In this document: piece by piece, positions 52,505 through 60,760 of the stretch
How the letters are laid out: each line of letters opens with the position of its first letter
Position numbering within the stretch: position 1 is the first letter of the stretch
Assembly: GCF_003014755.1 (NCBI RefSeq)
Contig: NZ_PYAW01000001.1
Location: forward strand, 1,674,001-1,738,000
DNA from: Chitinophaga niastensis
GTDB lineage: Bacteria > Bacteroidota > Bacteroidia > Chitinophagales > Chitinophagaceae
Reading direction: 5' to 3'
DNA length: 64,000 nt
Notes under the pieces: generated by a model
Told to the model about the DNA's origin: nothing
What the model saw: the letters and a program-made list of their open reading frames with translations, nothing else
Database searches by the model: none
Made by a program: the position numbers and the translations under genes

Positions 52505-52804
52505 ATGGTAGAAACTAAAAATACTACCGATATTAAGAACAGGACTGGTAATTTATATGAGTCTATTGCCGTGATAGCCAAACGCGCCAATCAGATCAAT
52601 ATTTCCGTGAAAGAGGAGCTCCATTCCAAACTGGAAGAGTTTGCCAGCCATACTGACAATCTCGAGGAAGTGCATGAGAACAAGGAGCAGATTGAGATTT
52701 CCCGTTTTTACGAAAGACTGGCAAATCCTGCTATCCAGGCAACACAGGAATTTCTGGATAACAAAATTTATTTCCGCAAGAACGACGACGATTTGTTTAG
52801 CTAA
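52505..52804 (+). CDS. rpoZ: RNA polymerase omega subunit (Bacteroidota type)
   Basis: Rpb6/omega-like protein that aids beta' folding; 99 residues from the ATG at 52505 (an ATG at 52463 would overlap bamD by 32 bases and add 14 unmatched residues). Family features: GNLYESIAVIAKRANQINISVKEEL, with the RANQI block, then EEFASHTDNLEEVHENKEQIEISRFYERL. It differs from the proteobacterial omega and is recognisable mainly by this Bacteroidota pattern and by its place between bamD and coaBC. Confidence 0.85.
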   Translation: MVETKNTTDIKNRTGNLYESIAVIAKRANQINISVKEELHSKLEEFASHTDNLEEVHENKEQIEISRFYERLANPAIQATQEFLDNKIYFRKNDDDLFS

Positions 52805-52864
52805 TCCGCCACACATTATTTTGTGAGGTGCGCGATTGCGAAAAATAAAAATATTAATTTCATG

Positions 52865-52896
52865 GCGGCAGAATGATTTCTGCCGCTTTTGTTTTT
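52865..52896 (+). terminator. Intrinsic terminator after bamD-rpoZ
   Basis: Perfect 9-bp stem GCGGCAGAA / TTCTGCCGC around loop TGAT (52865-52886), followed by TTTTGTTTTT. It ends about ten bases before the coaBC ATG at 52905 and so argues against an in-frame ATG at 52836 as coaBC start. Confidence 0.85.
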
Positions 52897-52904
52897 ATAT
52901 ATCC

Positions 52905-54125
52905 ATGGACGCTACCAAGATGCTACAAGGAAAAAAGATCCTCCTGGGTGTTTCCGGCAGTATTGCTGCCTACAAAGCCGCTACCCTCATCCGCCTGCTG
53001 GTGAAGGAAGGTGCTATTGTAAAAGTAGTGATGACGCCCGCTGCGGCTGATTTCATCACACCACTTACCCTGGCTACACTCTCAAAAAATGAGGTGCCAC
53101 TCCATATCAGTGATCATAACAGCTGGAATAACCATGTAATGCTCGGCCGCTGGGCGGATGTAATGCTCATCGCCCCTGCTTCTGCCAATACCATCGCTAA
53201 AATGGCGCTGGGATTATGTGATAACCTGTTGCTGGCTACCTACCTCTCTGCTACCTGCCCGGTTATGTTTGCACCGGCCATGGATGAAGATATGTGGCAT
53301 CATCCGGCTACCCGCAGCAATGTGGAAAAACTGCAGTCCTATGGACATCAGCAGATACCAATAGCCACGGGAGAACTGGCCAGTGGCCTGTTTGGAGAAG
53401 GCCGTATGGCAGAACCTGAACAAATGGTTGCCTGGCTGCAACGTCATTTCAGTCAAACAGCCGCGCCACAGCCACTACACGATAAAATTGTGGTAGTTAC
53501 AGCCGGACCTACTATTGAACATATTGATCCCGTAAGATACATCAGTAACCACTCCAGTGGAAAGATGGGCATCGCAGTGGCGGAAGCCCTCGCAGATGCC
53601 GGCGCCCGGGTGAAACTGATACTGGGACCCACTTCCCGGCAAACAACACATACAGGTATTGAAACGATCCGGGTACAAACTGCCCAGGAAATGTTTGACC
53701 AGGTAATGAAGATCTATCCGATAGCTAATATTGTGGTGGCCGCCGCCGCTGTGGCGGATTACCGGCCAGTAAATGTGGCCGGCAAAAAGATCAAGAAGGG
53801 CGAAGCACAGCTGCATATTGATCTCGAAAAAACACCTGATATCCTGCGTACATTGGGCGACAGTAAAGGACCACAGCAATTGCTGATCGGCTTCTCCCTG
53901 GAAACGAACAATGAAAAGGAATATGCACTGAAGAAATTACGTGAAAAGCACCTGGACATGATTGTGATGAATTCCCTGGCAGATGCGGGTGCTGGCTTTA
54001 ATTATGATACCAATAAGGTAACGCTGTTTGACCGCGATGGAAAAGAAAGCAATTTTCCATTGAAGTCAAAACAAGCCGTGGCACAGGATATTGTTTCCGC
54101 TATAATCGAACTGCAACATGCCTAA
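52905..54125 (+). CDS. coaBC: Bifunctional phosphopantothenoylcysteine synthetase/decarboxylase
   Basis: Two-step coenzyme A enzyme, 406 residues from the ATG at 52905 (chosen because the longer frame from 52836 runs through a terminator). CoaC flavoprotein half (1-about 185): KILLGVSGSIAAYKA, the catalytic-His region NNHVMLGRWADVMLIAPASANTIAK, and PAMDEDMWHHPATRSN. CoaB half: VVTAGPTIEHIDPVRYISNHSSGKMG, VAAAAVADYRP, KIKKGEAQLHIDLEKTPDIL. Its last eight bases overlap the start of the DUF4835 gene. Confidence 0.96.
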   Translation: MDATKMLQGKKILLGVSGSIAAYKAATLIRLLVKEGAIVKVVMTPAAADFITPLTLATLSKNEVPLHISDHNSWNNHVMLGRWADVMLIAPASANTIAKMALGLCDNLLLATYLSATCPVMFAPAMDEDMWHHPATRSNVEKLQSYGHQQIPIATGELASGLFGEGRMAEPEQMVAWLQRHFSQTAAPQPLHDKIVVVTAGPTIEHIDPVRYISNHSSGKMGIAVAEALADAGARVKLILGPTSRQTTHTGIETIRVQTAQEMFDQVMKIYPIANIVVAAAAVADYRPVNVAGKKIKKGEAQLHIDLEKTPDILRTLGDSKGPQQLLIGFSLETNNEKEYALKKLREKHLDMIVMNSLADAGAGFNYDTNKVTLFDRDGKESNFPLKSKQAVAQDIVSAIIELQHA

Positions 54126-55047
54126 TCGTTTTTTTTACACCGTGCTCCTCACCGGCGCACTGGTTTTATCCTTCTGCCGTCCTGTTCATGCACAGGAAAT
54201 CAGGGCCAACGTAACGGTAGTAGCCAACCAGGTACAGGGCGTCGACAAAAAAATATTTGTTACGCTGCAAACTGCCCTCAAAGAATTCCTGAATAACCGT
54301 CACTGGGCCAACGATGCATTTACACCGGCAGAGCGCATTGAGTGCAATTTTCTGCTGAATGTAACCGGTACCACCGGTAGTGATACTTATAAGGCAAGTC
54401 TTACTATACAGGCTACCAGACCGGTTTTCAACAGTAGTTATGTTACCAGTCTTCTTAACCTGCAGGATAATAACATCGTATTCCGTTATGCAGAATTTCA
54501 GCCGCTGGAATTCAGTGATAACAGGGTGGTGGGTAATGATCCGCTGGCCTCCAATCTCACGGCTATTATGGCGTATTATGTGGATATCATCCTGGGGCTG
54601 GACTATGATTCTTTTTCTCCACGTGGAGGAGATCTGTATTTTAAGAAAGCACTCAATATTGTGAATAATGCACCAGACGGGAAAGATATCACCGGATGGA
54701 AAGCTTTCGAAGGTAACCGTAACCGGTACTGGTTGCAGGATAATCTGCTGAATGCCAAGTTCATGCCTTTTCATGATGTGATGTACCAATACCATCGCAT
54801 GGGACTGGATGTGATGTATGACGATGTGAATAAAGGTCGTGCTGCTATCATGAATTGTTTGAACCTGATGTATGCTATTCATCAGGATGTGCCCAATACG
54901 ATGCTGGTACAGGCATTTTTCACTGCCAAATCAGATGAACTGCTGAAGCTTTTTTCCAAAGCGATGCCACAGGAAAAAAGCCGTGCAGCGGAGTTGTTGT
55001 CACAGATGGATATACCCAATGCGCAGAAATATCAACAGATGAAGTAA
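54118..55047 (+). CDS. DUF4835 family exported protein
   Basis: Protein of 309 residues with a signal peptide (cleavage after VHAQ, about residue 25). It belongs to the Bacteroidota-only DUF4835 family: RANVTVVANQVQGVDKKIFVTLQTALKEFLNNR at the N-terminus, RYAEFQPLEF, IMAYYVDIILGLDYDSFSPRGGDLYFKKA in the middle, and a helical C-terminus. It is usually found directly after coaBC, as here, with its ATG inside the last coaBC codons (8-base overlap). Function unknown; a role at the outer membrane is likely from the signal peptide and phylum restriction. Followed by a TTAGC element that begins right at the stop. Confidence 0.88.
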   Translation: MPNRFFYTVLLTGALVLSFCRPVHAQEIRANVTVVANQVQGVDKKIFVTLQTALKEFLNNRHWANDAFTPAERIECNFLLNVTGTTGSDTYKASLTIQATRPVFNSSYVTSLLNLQDNNIVFRYAEFQPLEFSDNRVVGNDPLASNLTAIMAYYVDIILGLDYDSFSPRGGDLYFKKALNIVNNAPDGKDITGWKAFEGNRNRYWLQDNLLNAKFMPFHDVMYQYHRMGLDVMYDDVNKGRAAIMNCLNLMYAIHQDVPNTMLVQAFFTAKSDELLKLFSKAMPQEKSRAAELLSQMDIPNAQKYQQMK

Positions 55048-55113
55048 CAGCTGTTAGCTGTTAGCTATTAGCTATTAGCTATTAACTAACCACTGATGGC
55101 TAAAAGCTAAAAG
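55048..55113. repeat. TTAGC-family element after the DUF4835 stop
   Basis: Begins with the base after the TAA. Left arm has five tandem units (CAGCTGTTAGCTGTTAGC, then TATTAGC, TATTAGC, TATTAAC); right arm 55098-55113 GGCTAAAAGCTAAAAG is inverted. It ends five bases before the next ATG (55119), so it forms the whole leader of the DUF4296 gene. Confidence 0.75.
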
Positions 55114-55118
55114 TTACA

Positions 55119-55607
55119 ATGAAGAATATTACGAAACTCACTGCCCTGGCAGTATTATTATTGTTTTTGTTCGCCTGCGGTGACGGTGATAATGTGCCGC
55201 GCAATATTATACCCAAACAAAAAATGAGTGCCATTTTAGCAGATATGTCTATGGCAGATGCTTATAGTAATGAAGTACAGATGGAAGCCGTGCATTTGCC
55301 ATCATCCGATTCTCTCCGGCAGGAAAAAGTAAAGATCCTGTACAAGCAGATACTGGATCTGCATAAAGTTAGCGTGACAGAATTTATGAGTAGCTATAAA
55401 TACTATGAGAGTCATCCTAACAGGATGAAAGAAGTATTCCAGCTGGTGCAGTCAGATATCTCCGGCAGAAAAAGTAAACTGGGTAATCCGATTGATGAAA
55501 ATGCTCCTATCCGTTTTCGTGCAAAGGCCCTTTTCCCATACGCAGATAGCGTGATCCTGTTGCCGAAAACCGATACCATACGGCCTTTCGTGAAACGGCA
55601 GCCCTAA
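55119..55607 (+). CDS. DUF4296 domain lipoprotein
   Basis: Lipoprotein of 162 residues (lipobox LFAC, Cys20). The DUF4296 domain is recognisable by IIPKQKMSAILADMSMADAY and later LHKVSVTEFMSSYKYYESHPNRMKEVFQLV, a helical pattern widespread in Bacteroidota. Function unknown. The C-terminal about 50 residues are polar and probably disordered. Lies between the DUF4835 gene and scoA; 18 bases before scoA suggest cotranscription. Confidence 0.85.
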   Translation: MKNITKLTALAVLLLFLFACGDGDNVPRNIIPKQKMSAILADMSMADAYSNEVQMEAVHLPSSDSLRQEKVKILYKQILDLHKVSVTEFMSSYKYYESHPNRMKEVFQLVQSDISGRKSKLGNPIDENAPIRFRAKALFPYADSVILLPKTDTIRPFVKRQP

Positions 55608-55625
55608 TATATAAAACACCAAAAC

Positions 55626-56318
55626 ATGAACAAAGTAGTAGCAAATGCAGACGAAGCCATACATGATATCCGGGATGGCGCGGTGATGATGCTGGGAGGA
55701 TTTGGTTTGTGTGGAATTCCGGAAAATTGTATTGCTGCGCTGGTACGCAAGGGTATTAAGCAGCTTACCTGTATCTCCAACAATGCCGGCGTAGATGACT
55801 TCGGACTGGGACAGCTGTTACAGACACGGCAGATCCGGAAAATGATGTCATCTTATGTAGGCGAAAACGCAGAATTTGAAAGACAGTTGCTCGCTGGTGA
55901 GCTGGAAGTAGACCTGATTCCACAAGGTACTTTAGCCACCCGCATCCAGATGGCTGGTATGGGTATTCCCGCTTTTTTTACCCCCGCCGGTTATGGAACC
56001 GAAATTGCCGCAGGCAAAGAAGTGCGCGAATTTAATGGTAAACAGCATCTCATGGAATTGGCACTGCACGCGGATTTTGCGATCGTAAAGGCCTGGAAGG
56101 GGGATACGCTGGGTAACCTGGTATTCCGCAAAACCACGCGCAATTTCAGCACTTCTATGGCTAAAGCCGGACAGATCACCATTGCCGAAGTAGAGCAGCT
56201 GGTGCAACCCGGAGAGCTGGACCCTGATAATATACATGTGGCGGGCATCTACGTGCACCGCATCTTCCAGGGCGGCAACTATGAAAAACGGATTGAACGT
56301 AAAACAGTAAAAATGTAG
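55626..56318 (+). CDS. scoA: 3-oxoacid CoA-transferase subunit A
   Basis: Alpha subunit of a family I CoA-transferase, probably succinyl-CoA:acetoacetate CoA-transferase, used to activate ketone bodies; 230 residues. CoA-transferase pattern [22 protein letters not shown] near the N-terminus, [36 protein letters not shown] in the middle. The catalytic Glu is in the B subunit. Followed 50 bases later by scoB. Substrate pair is inferred from family similarity and is less certain than the family. Confidence 0.92.
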   Translation: MNKVVANADEAIHDIRDGAVMMLGGFGLCGIPENCIAALVRKGIKQLTCISNNAGVDDFGLGQLLQTRQIRKMMSSYVGENAEFERQLLAGELEVDLIPQGTLATRIQMAGMGIPAFFTPAGYGTEIAAGKEVREFNGKQHLMELALHADFAIVKAWKGDTLGNLVFRKTTRNFSTSMAKAGQITIAEVEQLVQPGELDPDNIHVAGIYVHRIFQGGNYEKRIERKTVKM

Positions 56319-56368
56319 GTGCTCACCCTTCGTTCATCAAATTTTCCACTCTTCAAATCTGAAATTTT

Positions 56369-57025
56369 ATGCCTCTCGATAAATATGGCATTGCCAAAAG
56401 AATAGCGCAGGAATTGCAGGATGGCATGTATGTAAACCTGGGTATAGGTATTCCTACACTTGTGTCTAACTACATCCCTGCCGGTATTTCTATTATGCTG
56501 CAGTCAGAAAACGGGTTACTGGGTATGGGCCCGTATCCTGCGGAAGAAGATGTAGATGCAGACCTGATCAATGCCGGTAAGGAAACGGTGACATTGTTGG
56601 CAGGTGGCAGCTTCTTCGATTCTGCCGAAAGTTTTGGTATGATCCGCGCCGGTAAAGTAGATCTGACTGTATTAGGTGCTATGGAAGTATCTGATAATGG
56701 TGATATCGCCAACTGGAAAATTCCCGGTAAAATGGTAAAGGGGATGGGTGGCGCTATGGACCTGGTGGCTTCTGCGAAGAATATTATTGTAGCAATGATG
56801 CACACAAATCCCAAAGGCGAAAGCAAATTGCTGCCACAGTGTTCGCTCCCGCTTACAGGTGTAAACTGCGTGAAAAAAATAGTGACGGATCTCGCTGTGC
56901 TGGATGTTACACCGGCAGGATTTAAACTACTGGAACGGGCGCCTGGTGTAAGTGTGGAAGAGATCAGATCTAAAACCGCAGGTAAGCTGATCATCGAAGG
57001 AGATATCCCGGAAATGAAATTTTAA
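56369..57025 (+). CDS. scoB: 3-oxoacid CoA-transferase subunit B
   Basis: Beta subunit, 218 residues. It holds the catalytic glutamate, Glu47, in the signature [12 protein letters not shown]; the N-terminal [15 protein letters not shown] and [30 protein letters not shown] blocks are typical of SCOT-type transferases. The pair ends at a good terminator (57049-57088). Confidence 0.93.
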   Translation: MPLDKYGIAKRIAQELQDGMYVNLGIGIPTLVSNYIPAGISIMLQSENGLLGMGPYPAEEDVDADLINAGKETVTLLAGGSFFDSAESFGMIRAGKVDLTVLGAMEVSDNGDIANWKIPGKMVKGMGGAMDLVASAKNIIVAMMHTNPKGESKLLPQCSLPLTGVNCVKKIVTDLAVLDVTPAGFKLLERAPGVSVEEIRSKTAGKLIIEGDIPEMKF

Positions 57026-57048
57026 ATAACTACGTATATACATTACCG

Positions 57049-57088
57049 TGCCCTATCTCACTTATAGTGAGGTAGGGCATTTTATTTT
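57049..57088 (+). terminator. Intrinsic terminator after scoAB
   Basis: 13-bp stem TGCCCTATCTCAC / GTGAGGTAGGGCA (one G-U), loop TTATA, 57049-57079, followed by TTTTATTTTT. 23 bases after the scoB stop. Confidence 0.92.
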
Positions 57089-57190
57089 TCTGAAAGACCT
57101 TTTATATACTTATATATTAATTTTAATATTTATATTCTTGTATCTTTAAACTATTGATGCTGTTATTAATTCTTAACCTACAATAGATTT

Positions 57191-58576
57191 ATGAAGAGGA
57201 TTTCTACATTCCTGTTACTGTCATGCGGTACACTTTCTTTGCACGCCCAGGATTTTCCGGGGTTTCGTACAAGTAATTATGCAGGTGTGAACAGTGTTTA
57301 TTCCAACCCTGCTAACATTGCCAATAGCCGCTATAGCTGGGACGTTAACCTGGTAGCTGTGAATGTTGGTATTTCCAACAACCAGCTGAAATATAAGCTG
57401 GGAGATGTGGGTTCTTCATTTAACGGAGACACTATCAGGAACCAGTTGTTTGGACAAAGTACAGGGCTGACTAAAGCGTTAGTAAATGCAAGTGTTCATT
57501 TGCCGTCCTTTATGTTCAATGTGAAAAAGTTCACTTTCGCGGTATCTACCCGCGTTAGGGCGGTAGCCAATGTTACAGATCTCAATGGCAAGCTGGCTGA
57601 CAAAGTAATGAACAGTTTTTCCGGTACTGATGTGTCGCTGCCTTATAACATTGCGTCTAACGACAATATGCGTGTGGCGGTGAATGCCTGGGCAGAATAT
57701 GGCGTATCTGCTGCACGTGAAGTGATCAGCGCAGGACCACACTTCCTGAAAGCAGGGGTTACCCTGAAATACCTGTCGGGTGCAGGTAACGGGAGCATGA
57801 ACATCGACAAGCTGCATGCTACTATGGATGTAGATAAAGTCAAGCAGGATGCTTATCTGACCAATGCTTCCGGACGTATAGGCATGAATTTCTCAGGTAT
57901 TAATTTATCTGATTTTAATGCCAGTGATGCTATGCACGCTACCGGTCATGGTTTTGGTGCTGACCTGGGCATGGTATATGAATACCGTCCGGCTAATGAA
58001 AGCGGCTCCGGTAAGTACAAATTTCGTTTCGGCCTGTCACTGGTAGATTTCGGTAAAATCAGGTACCAGAGAGATATGCTACGTAGTGGTGCCTTTGAAA
58101 TAGGTATTCCGGCAGGTCAACAATTTTCCCTTAAAAATTTAGATGGCGTAAAACTGGATAACTACAAATCAGAATTGAGTAAATATCCTTATTTCACACC
58201 ATCTGCAGACAATAATAAATCTACTTATTCTGTCAGTTTACCTACCACTTTGCAACTGGATGGCGATTACCATATTCACCACTTTTTTTATGTAAATATG
58301 GGTGTACAACTGGCGCTGACAAGTGGTAACAACAAGCCTTATAATACACAGTATTACAGTGGCTTCAGTGTTACGCCGCGTTATGATGGCAAAGTATTCG
58401 GTTGCTTCCTGCCAATCAGTTACAATGCTTTGTCTAAATTAAACGCAGGTGCGAGCTTCCGTGTAGGTCCATTATTTGTGGGTTCCGGCAGTGTATTGAG
58501 CGCATTATTTGGTTCTTCTCATCAGCTGGATGGCTTTATAGGCTTCCGTGTTGGTGGATTACAGCAACGTAAATAA
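57191..58576 (+). CDS. DUF5723 family outer-membrane beta-barrel protein
   Basis: Probable outer-membrane protein of 461 residues; signal peptide 1-19 (LSLHAQ). DUF5723 pattern: NYAGVNSVYSNPANIANSRYSWDVNLVAVNVG, then alternating strands with Tyr/Phe ends (FGADLGMVYEYRP, KYKFRFGLSLVDFGKIRY, VNMGVQLALTSG) and a C-terminal strand GFIGFRVGGL. The family is common and uncharacterised in Bacteroidota. Single-gene unit, bounded by the scoAB terminator and a 25-bp-arm hairpin. Confidence 0.85.
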   Translation: MKRISTFLLLSCGTLSLHAQDFPGFRTSNYAGVNSVYSNPANIANSRYSWDVNLVAVNVGISNNQLKYKLGDVGSSFNGDTIRNQLFGQSTGLTKALVNASVHLPSFMFNVKKFTFAVSTRVRAVANVTDLNGKLADKVMNSFSGTDVSLPYNIASNDNMRVAVNAWAEYGVSAAREVISAGPHFLKAGVTLKYLSGAGNGSMNIDKLHATMDVDKVKQDAYLTNASGRIGMNFSGINLSDFNASDAMHATGHGFGADLGMVYEYRPANESGSGKYKFRFGLSLVDFGKIRYQRDMLRSGAFEIGIPAGQQFSLKNLDGVKLDNYKSELSKYPYFTPSADNNKSTYSVSLPTTLQLDGDYHIHHFFYVNMGVQLALTSGNNKPYNTQYYSGFSVTPRYDGKVFGCFLPISYNALSKLNAGASFRVGPLFVGSGSVLSALFGSSHQLDGFIGFRVGGLQQRK

Positions 58577-58590
58577 TTTATAGTTTTTTT

Positions 58591-58660
58591 ATGTAGAGAT
58601 GTAGATATTTTGTTTCAGTGAAGTATGTATTTTGAAAACAAAATATCTACATCTCTACAT
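58591..58660. repeat. Perfect 25-bp-arm inverted repeat after DUF5723 gene
   Basis: 58591-58615 is the exact reverse complement of 58636-58660, with a 20-base loop. The arm includes the direct repeat GTAGAGATGTAGAT. Preceded by seven Ts, followed by TCGAAAATCC. It starts 14 bases after the stop and probably acts as a terminator or 3' stabiliser. Confidence 0.85.
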
Positions 58661-58711
58661 TCGAAAATCCCTAAATAATCGGTATCTTACAACTTGCTAA
58701 AATAGTTCGAG

Positions 58712-59551
58712 GTGCAAGTTGGATTTCTATGTTATAACGGTAAATACATTCCCGCAGCTGACCCGATTTTTACTGCAGACAATCGTTCATTTAGATACGG
58801 GGATGGATTTTTTGAAACCCTGAGAGTATATCAGGGTAATGTAATGCTGGCAGATCTTCACTTTGAGCGATTACTCGCCAGTCTTCACCTGCTGCATTTT
58901 GATATCCCCCCGCATTTTACCAAAGCCTTTTTTGTTAAACAAATCATTGATCTTTGTAACAAGAATAACATAACGCATCTGGCGCGTGTGCGTCTGGCTA
59001 TATTCCGCTCTGACGGGGGATTGTACGACCCTGTTAATAATTTACCCAACTACATTATTCAATGCTGGGAGCTGAGTAAAACAGTATTGGAATTAAATGA
59101 GAACGGATTGGTAATAGATATATTTCCGGATGTAAAAAAGAGCTGTGATAAGTTGTCTTCTATCAAATCCAATAACTGTCTCCCTTACGTAATGGCAGCC
59201 ATGTATGCGAAACAGCATCGCCTGAATGAAGCCATTCTCCTGAATCAATATGGCCGTGTAGCGGATAGTACCATTGCTAATGTTTTTGTGGTGCATCATA
59301 AAGTAATTTATACACCCCCTTTGTCTGATGGCGGTGTATGCGGCGTGATGCGTAAACACCTGCTCAAAACAGAACTGCCTTTTAAAGTAGAAGAAAAACC
59401 CATTACTATTGAAGACCTGGAAAATGCGGATGAAATATTTTTAACGAACGCTATCTATGGTATCCGCTGGGTGGGCCTTTTCCGTGATAGCAGCTATGGA
59501 AATGCTACTGCTGCTATTTTACATGAAGTACTGCATGAAGGAATGTTGTAG
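58712..59551 (+). CDS. Aminotransferase class IV (PabC/BCAT/D-AAT fold)
   Basis: Fold-type IV PLP enzyme, 279 residues; candidates are 4-amino-4-deoxychorismate lyase, branched-chain or D-amino acid aminotransferase. PLP lysine is Lys152 in LSSIKSNNCLPYVMA; RSFRYGDGFFETLRVY with the conserved GDG.FET motif is at 26-40; EAILLNQYGRVADSTIANVF provides the PLP-phosphate site. GDGFFET and absence of a clear BCAT alpha-carboxylate motif lean to PabC, which would fit folate synthesis, but the sequence does not decide. The start is GTG at 58712; no ATG exists before the conserved region. Confidence 0.82.
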   Translation: MQVGFLCYNGKYIPAADPIFTADNRSFRYGDGFFETLRVYQGNVMLADLHFERLLASLHLLHFDIPPHFTKAFFVKQIIDLCNKNNITHLARVRLAIFRSDGGLYDPVNNLPNYIIQCWELSKTVLELNENGLVIDIFPDVKKSCDKLSSIKSNNCLPYVMAAMYAKQHRLNEAILLNQYGRVADSTIANVFVVHHKVIYTPPLSDGGVCGVMRKHLLKTELPFKVEEKPITIEDLENADEIFLTNAIYGIRWVGLFRDSSYGNATAAILHEVLHEGML

Positions 59552-59935
59552 CGCTATTAAAAATATTCCTCTCACCTACATAAATAATCACCGATAAAAT
59601 TTCCTTCATTAAAATTAAAAGAGATGGGATTTATAGCAGGTGAGAAACATTTTCCAATAGTCTGAACTGTGATTTTTATGATTAATATGATTATCCTGAT
59701 GAGCGAAGATTAGTGCGGATGTTGTCTGAACCAGGATTTTTAGGATTCTACAGATTACCCTGATGGGTGCGGAAGATTTCAGCGAGGATATTTGCTTATA
59801 TCTTTCGGACAAAACAACATAACATCCATCAGGGTAATCCATTCAATCTTAAAAATCCTGGTTCAGACAACATCCGCACTAATCTTCGCTCATCAGGATA
59901 ATCATATTAATCATAAAAATCACAGTTCAGACAAT
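59552..59935. other. Intergenic region holding a large two-module inverted repeat
   Basis: 384 bases between the convergent aminotransferase and mqnD genes with no credible gene. Nearly all of its right three quarters is the inverted repeat 59660-59932; the first about 100 bases are AT-rich with nothing recognisable. Confidence 0.8.
59660..59932. repeat. Large inverted repeat with about 106-base arms built of two modules
   Basis: Left arm 59660-59765, right arm 59827-59932, about 95% identical as reverse complements; a 61-base centre separates them. Each arm has two related modules of about 45-65 bases: module 1 starts GTCTGAACTGTGATTTTTATG, module 2 GTCTGAACCAGGATTTTTAG, and each ends in GATTA(T/C)CCTGATG. 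The few differences are clustered in module 2 (about 59742-59751). It resembles dispersed GTCTGAACCAGGATT-type intergenic repeats seen in many Bacteroidota genomes (from memory). No ORF or transposase inside. Confidence 0.88.
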
Positions 59936-60733
59936 TTACACGCGAACGCTCGCTGCTGCTTCCATCAGGGCTTCTACAGCGGCTTTTCCTTCTTTGCCAA
60001 GGTCCAGGCTAAAATCATTTACATACAAATCAATATGCTGACGCATCACCTGTTCATCCATTTCCTGTGCATGTGATTTCACATAATCAGAGAGTTGCGG
60101 ATAGGTAGTGTAGCTGTATTGCAGGCTTTTATGAATGAGTGTATCCAGTTGTGCGCGGGTAGCTGCCGGTACATCTTTACGAATAAAAATACCGCCTAAA
60201 GGAATAGGGTTGCCGGTAGTTTGTTCCCAGAATTCGCCCATGTCCATTAGTTTTACCAGGCCTTTCAGCTGATAGGTAAAACGGTTTTCATGGATGATCA
60301 CACCTGCATCTGCATCACCATTTAGCACAGCATTTTCTATTTCTGAAAACTTCATCACTTTTTTGTTCTTAGCTTCCGGGAAAGCGATAGAGAACAAGAG
60401 GTTAGCGGTGGTGTTTTCGCCGGGAATAGCGATTTTCAGGTTGTTGATTTCTTCTTTAGAGATATCTCTTTTAGCAATGAGGAGGGGGCCACAACCGCGA
60501 CCCAGCGCACTGCCGCTATTGAGCAGTTCATACTGATCTTTTACTTTCAGGTATACTGCGAAGCTCAGTTTAGTAACGGCCAGTTTACCCTGTATTGCCC
60601 AGTTGTTGAGTGTTTCCACGTCTTCCAGGTGCGTATCGAATGTAAAGCCCTGCGTGTCTATTTTATTATTTACCAGTGCGTCAAAAATGAAAGTATCATT
60701 TGGGCAAGGTGAAAAACCTAAAGATAAATGCAT
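59936..60733 (-). CDS. mqnD: 1,4-dihydroxy-6-naphthoate synthase MqnD
   Basis: Enzyme of the futalosine route to menaquinone, converting cyclic dehypoxanthine futalosine to 1,4-dihydroxy-6-naphthoate; 265 residues with a periplasmic-binding-protein fold. The signature LSLGFSPCPNDTFIFDALV opens the protein, and GRGCGPLL and IPGENTTANLL loops follow. The ATG at 60733 is preferred to the in-frame TTG two codons earlier. Two genes of this pathway (mqnD, mqnB) are adjacent, 21-27 bases apart, so they form an operon. The product would serve the complex I and respiratory chain encoded at the left of the window. Confidence 0.94.
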   Translation of the reverse strand: MHLSLGFSPCPNDTFIFDALVNNKIDTQGFTFDTHLEDVETLNNWAIQGKLAVTKLSFAVYLKVKDQYELLNSGSALGRGCGPLLIAKRDISKEEINNLKIAIPGENTTANLLFSIAFPEAKNKKVMKFSEIENAVLNGDADAGVIIHENRFTYQLKGLVKLMDMGEFWEQTTGNPIPLGGIFIRKDVPAATRAQLDTLIHKSLQYSYTTYPQLSDYVKSHAQEMDEQVMRQHIDLYVNDFSLDLGKEGKAAVEALMEAAASVRV

Positions 60734-60760
60734 ATACAATCAAAATTTTATTGTCAGTAA

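Noticed and set aside
52836..52904. Earlier ATG for coaBC
   Set aside because: The extra 23 codons run through a terminator hairpin and have no family match.
59660..59932. CRISPR array or insertion sequence
   Set aside because: Repeats are inverted pairs and not evenly spaced direct repeats with unique spacers, and there is no transposase or cas gene.
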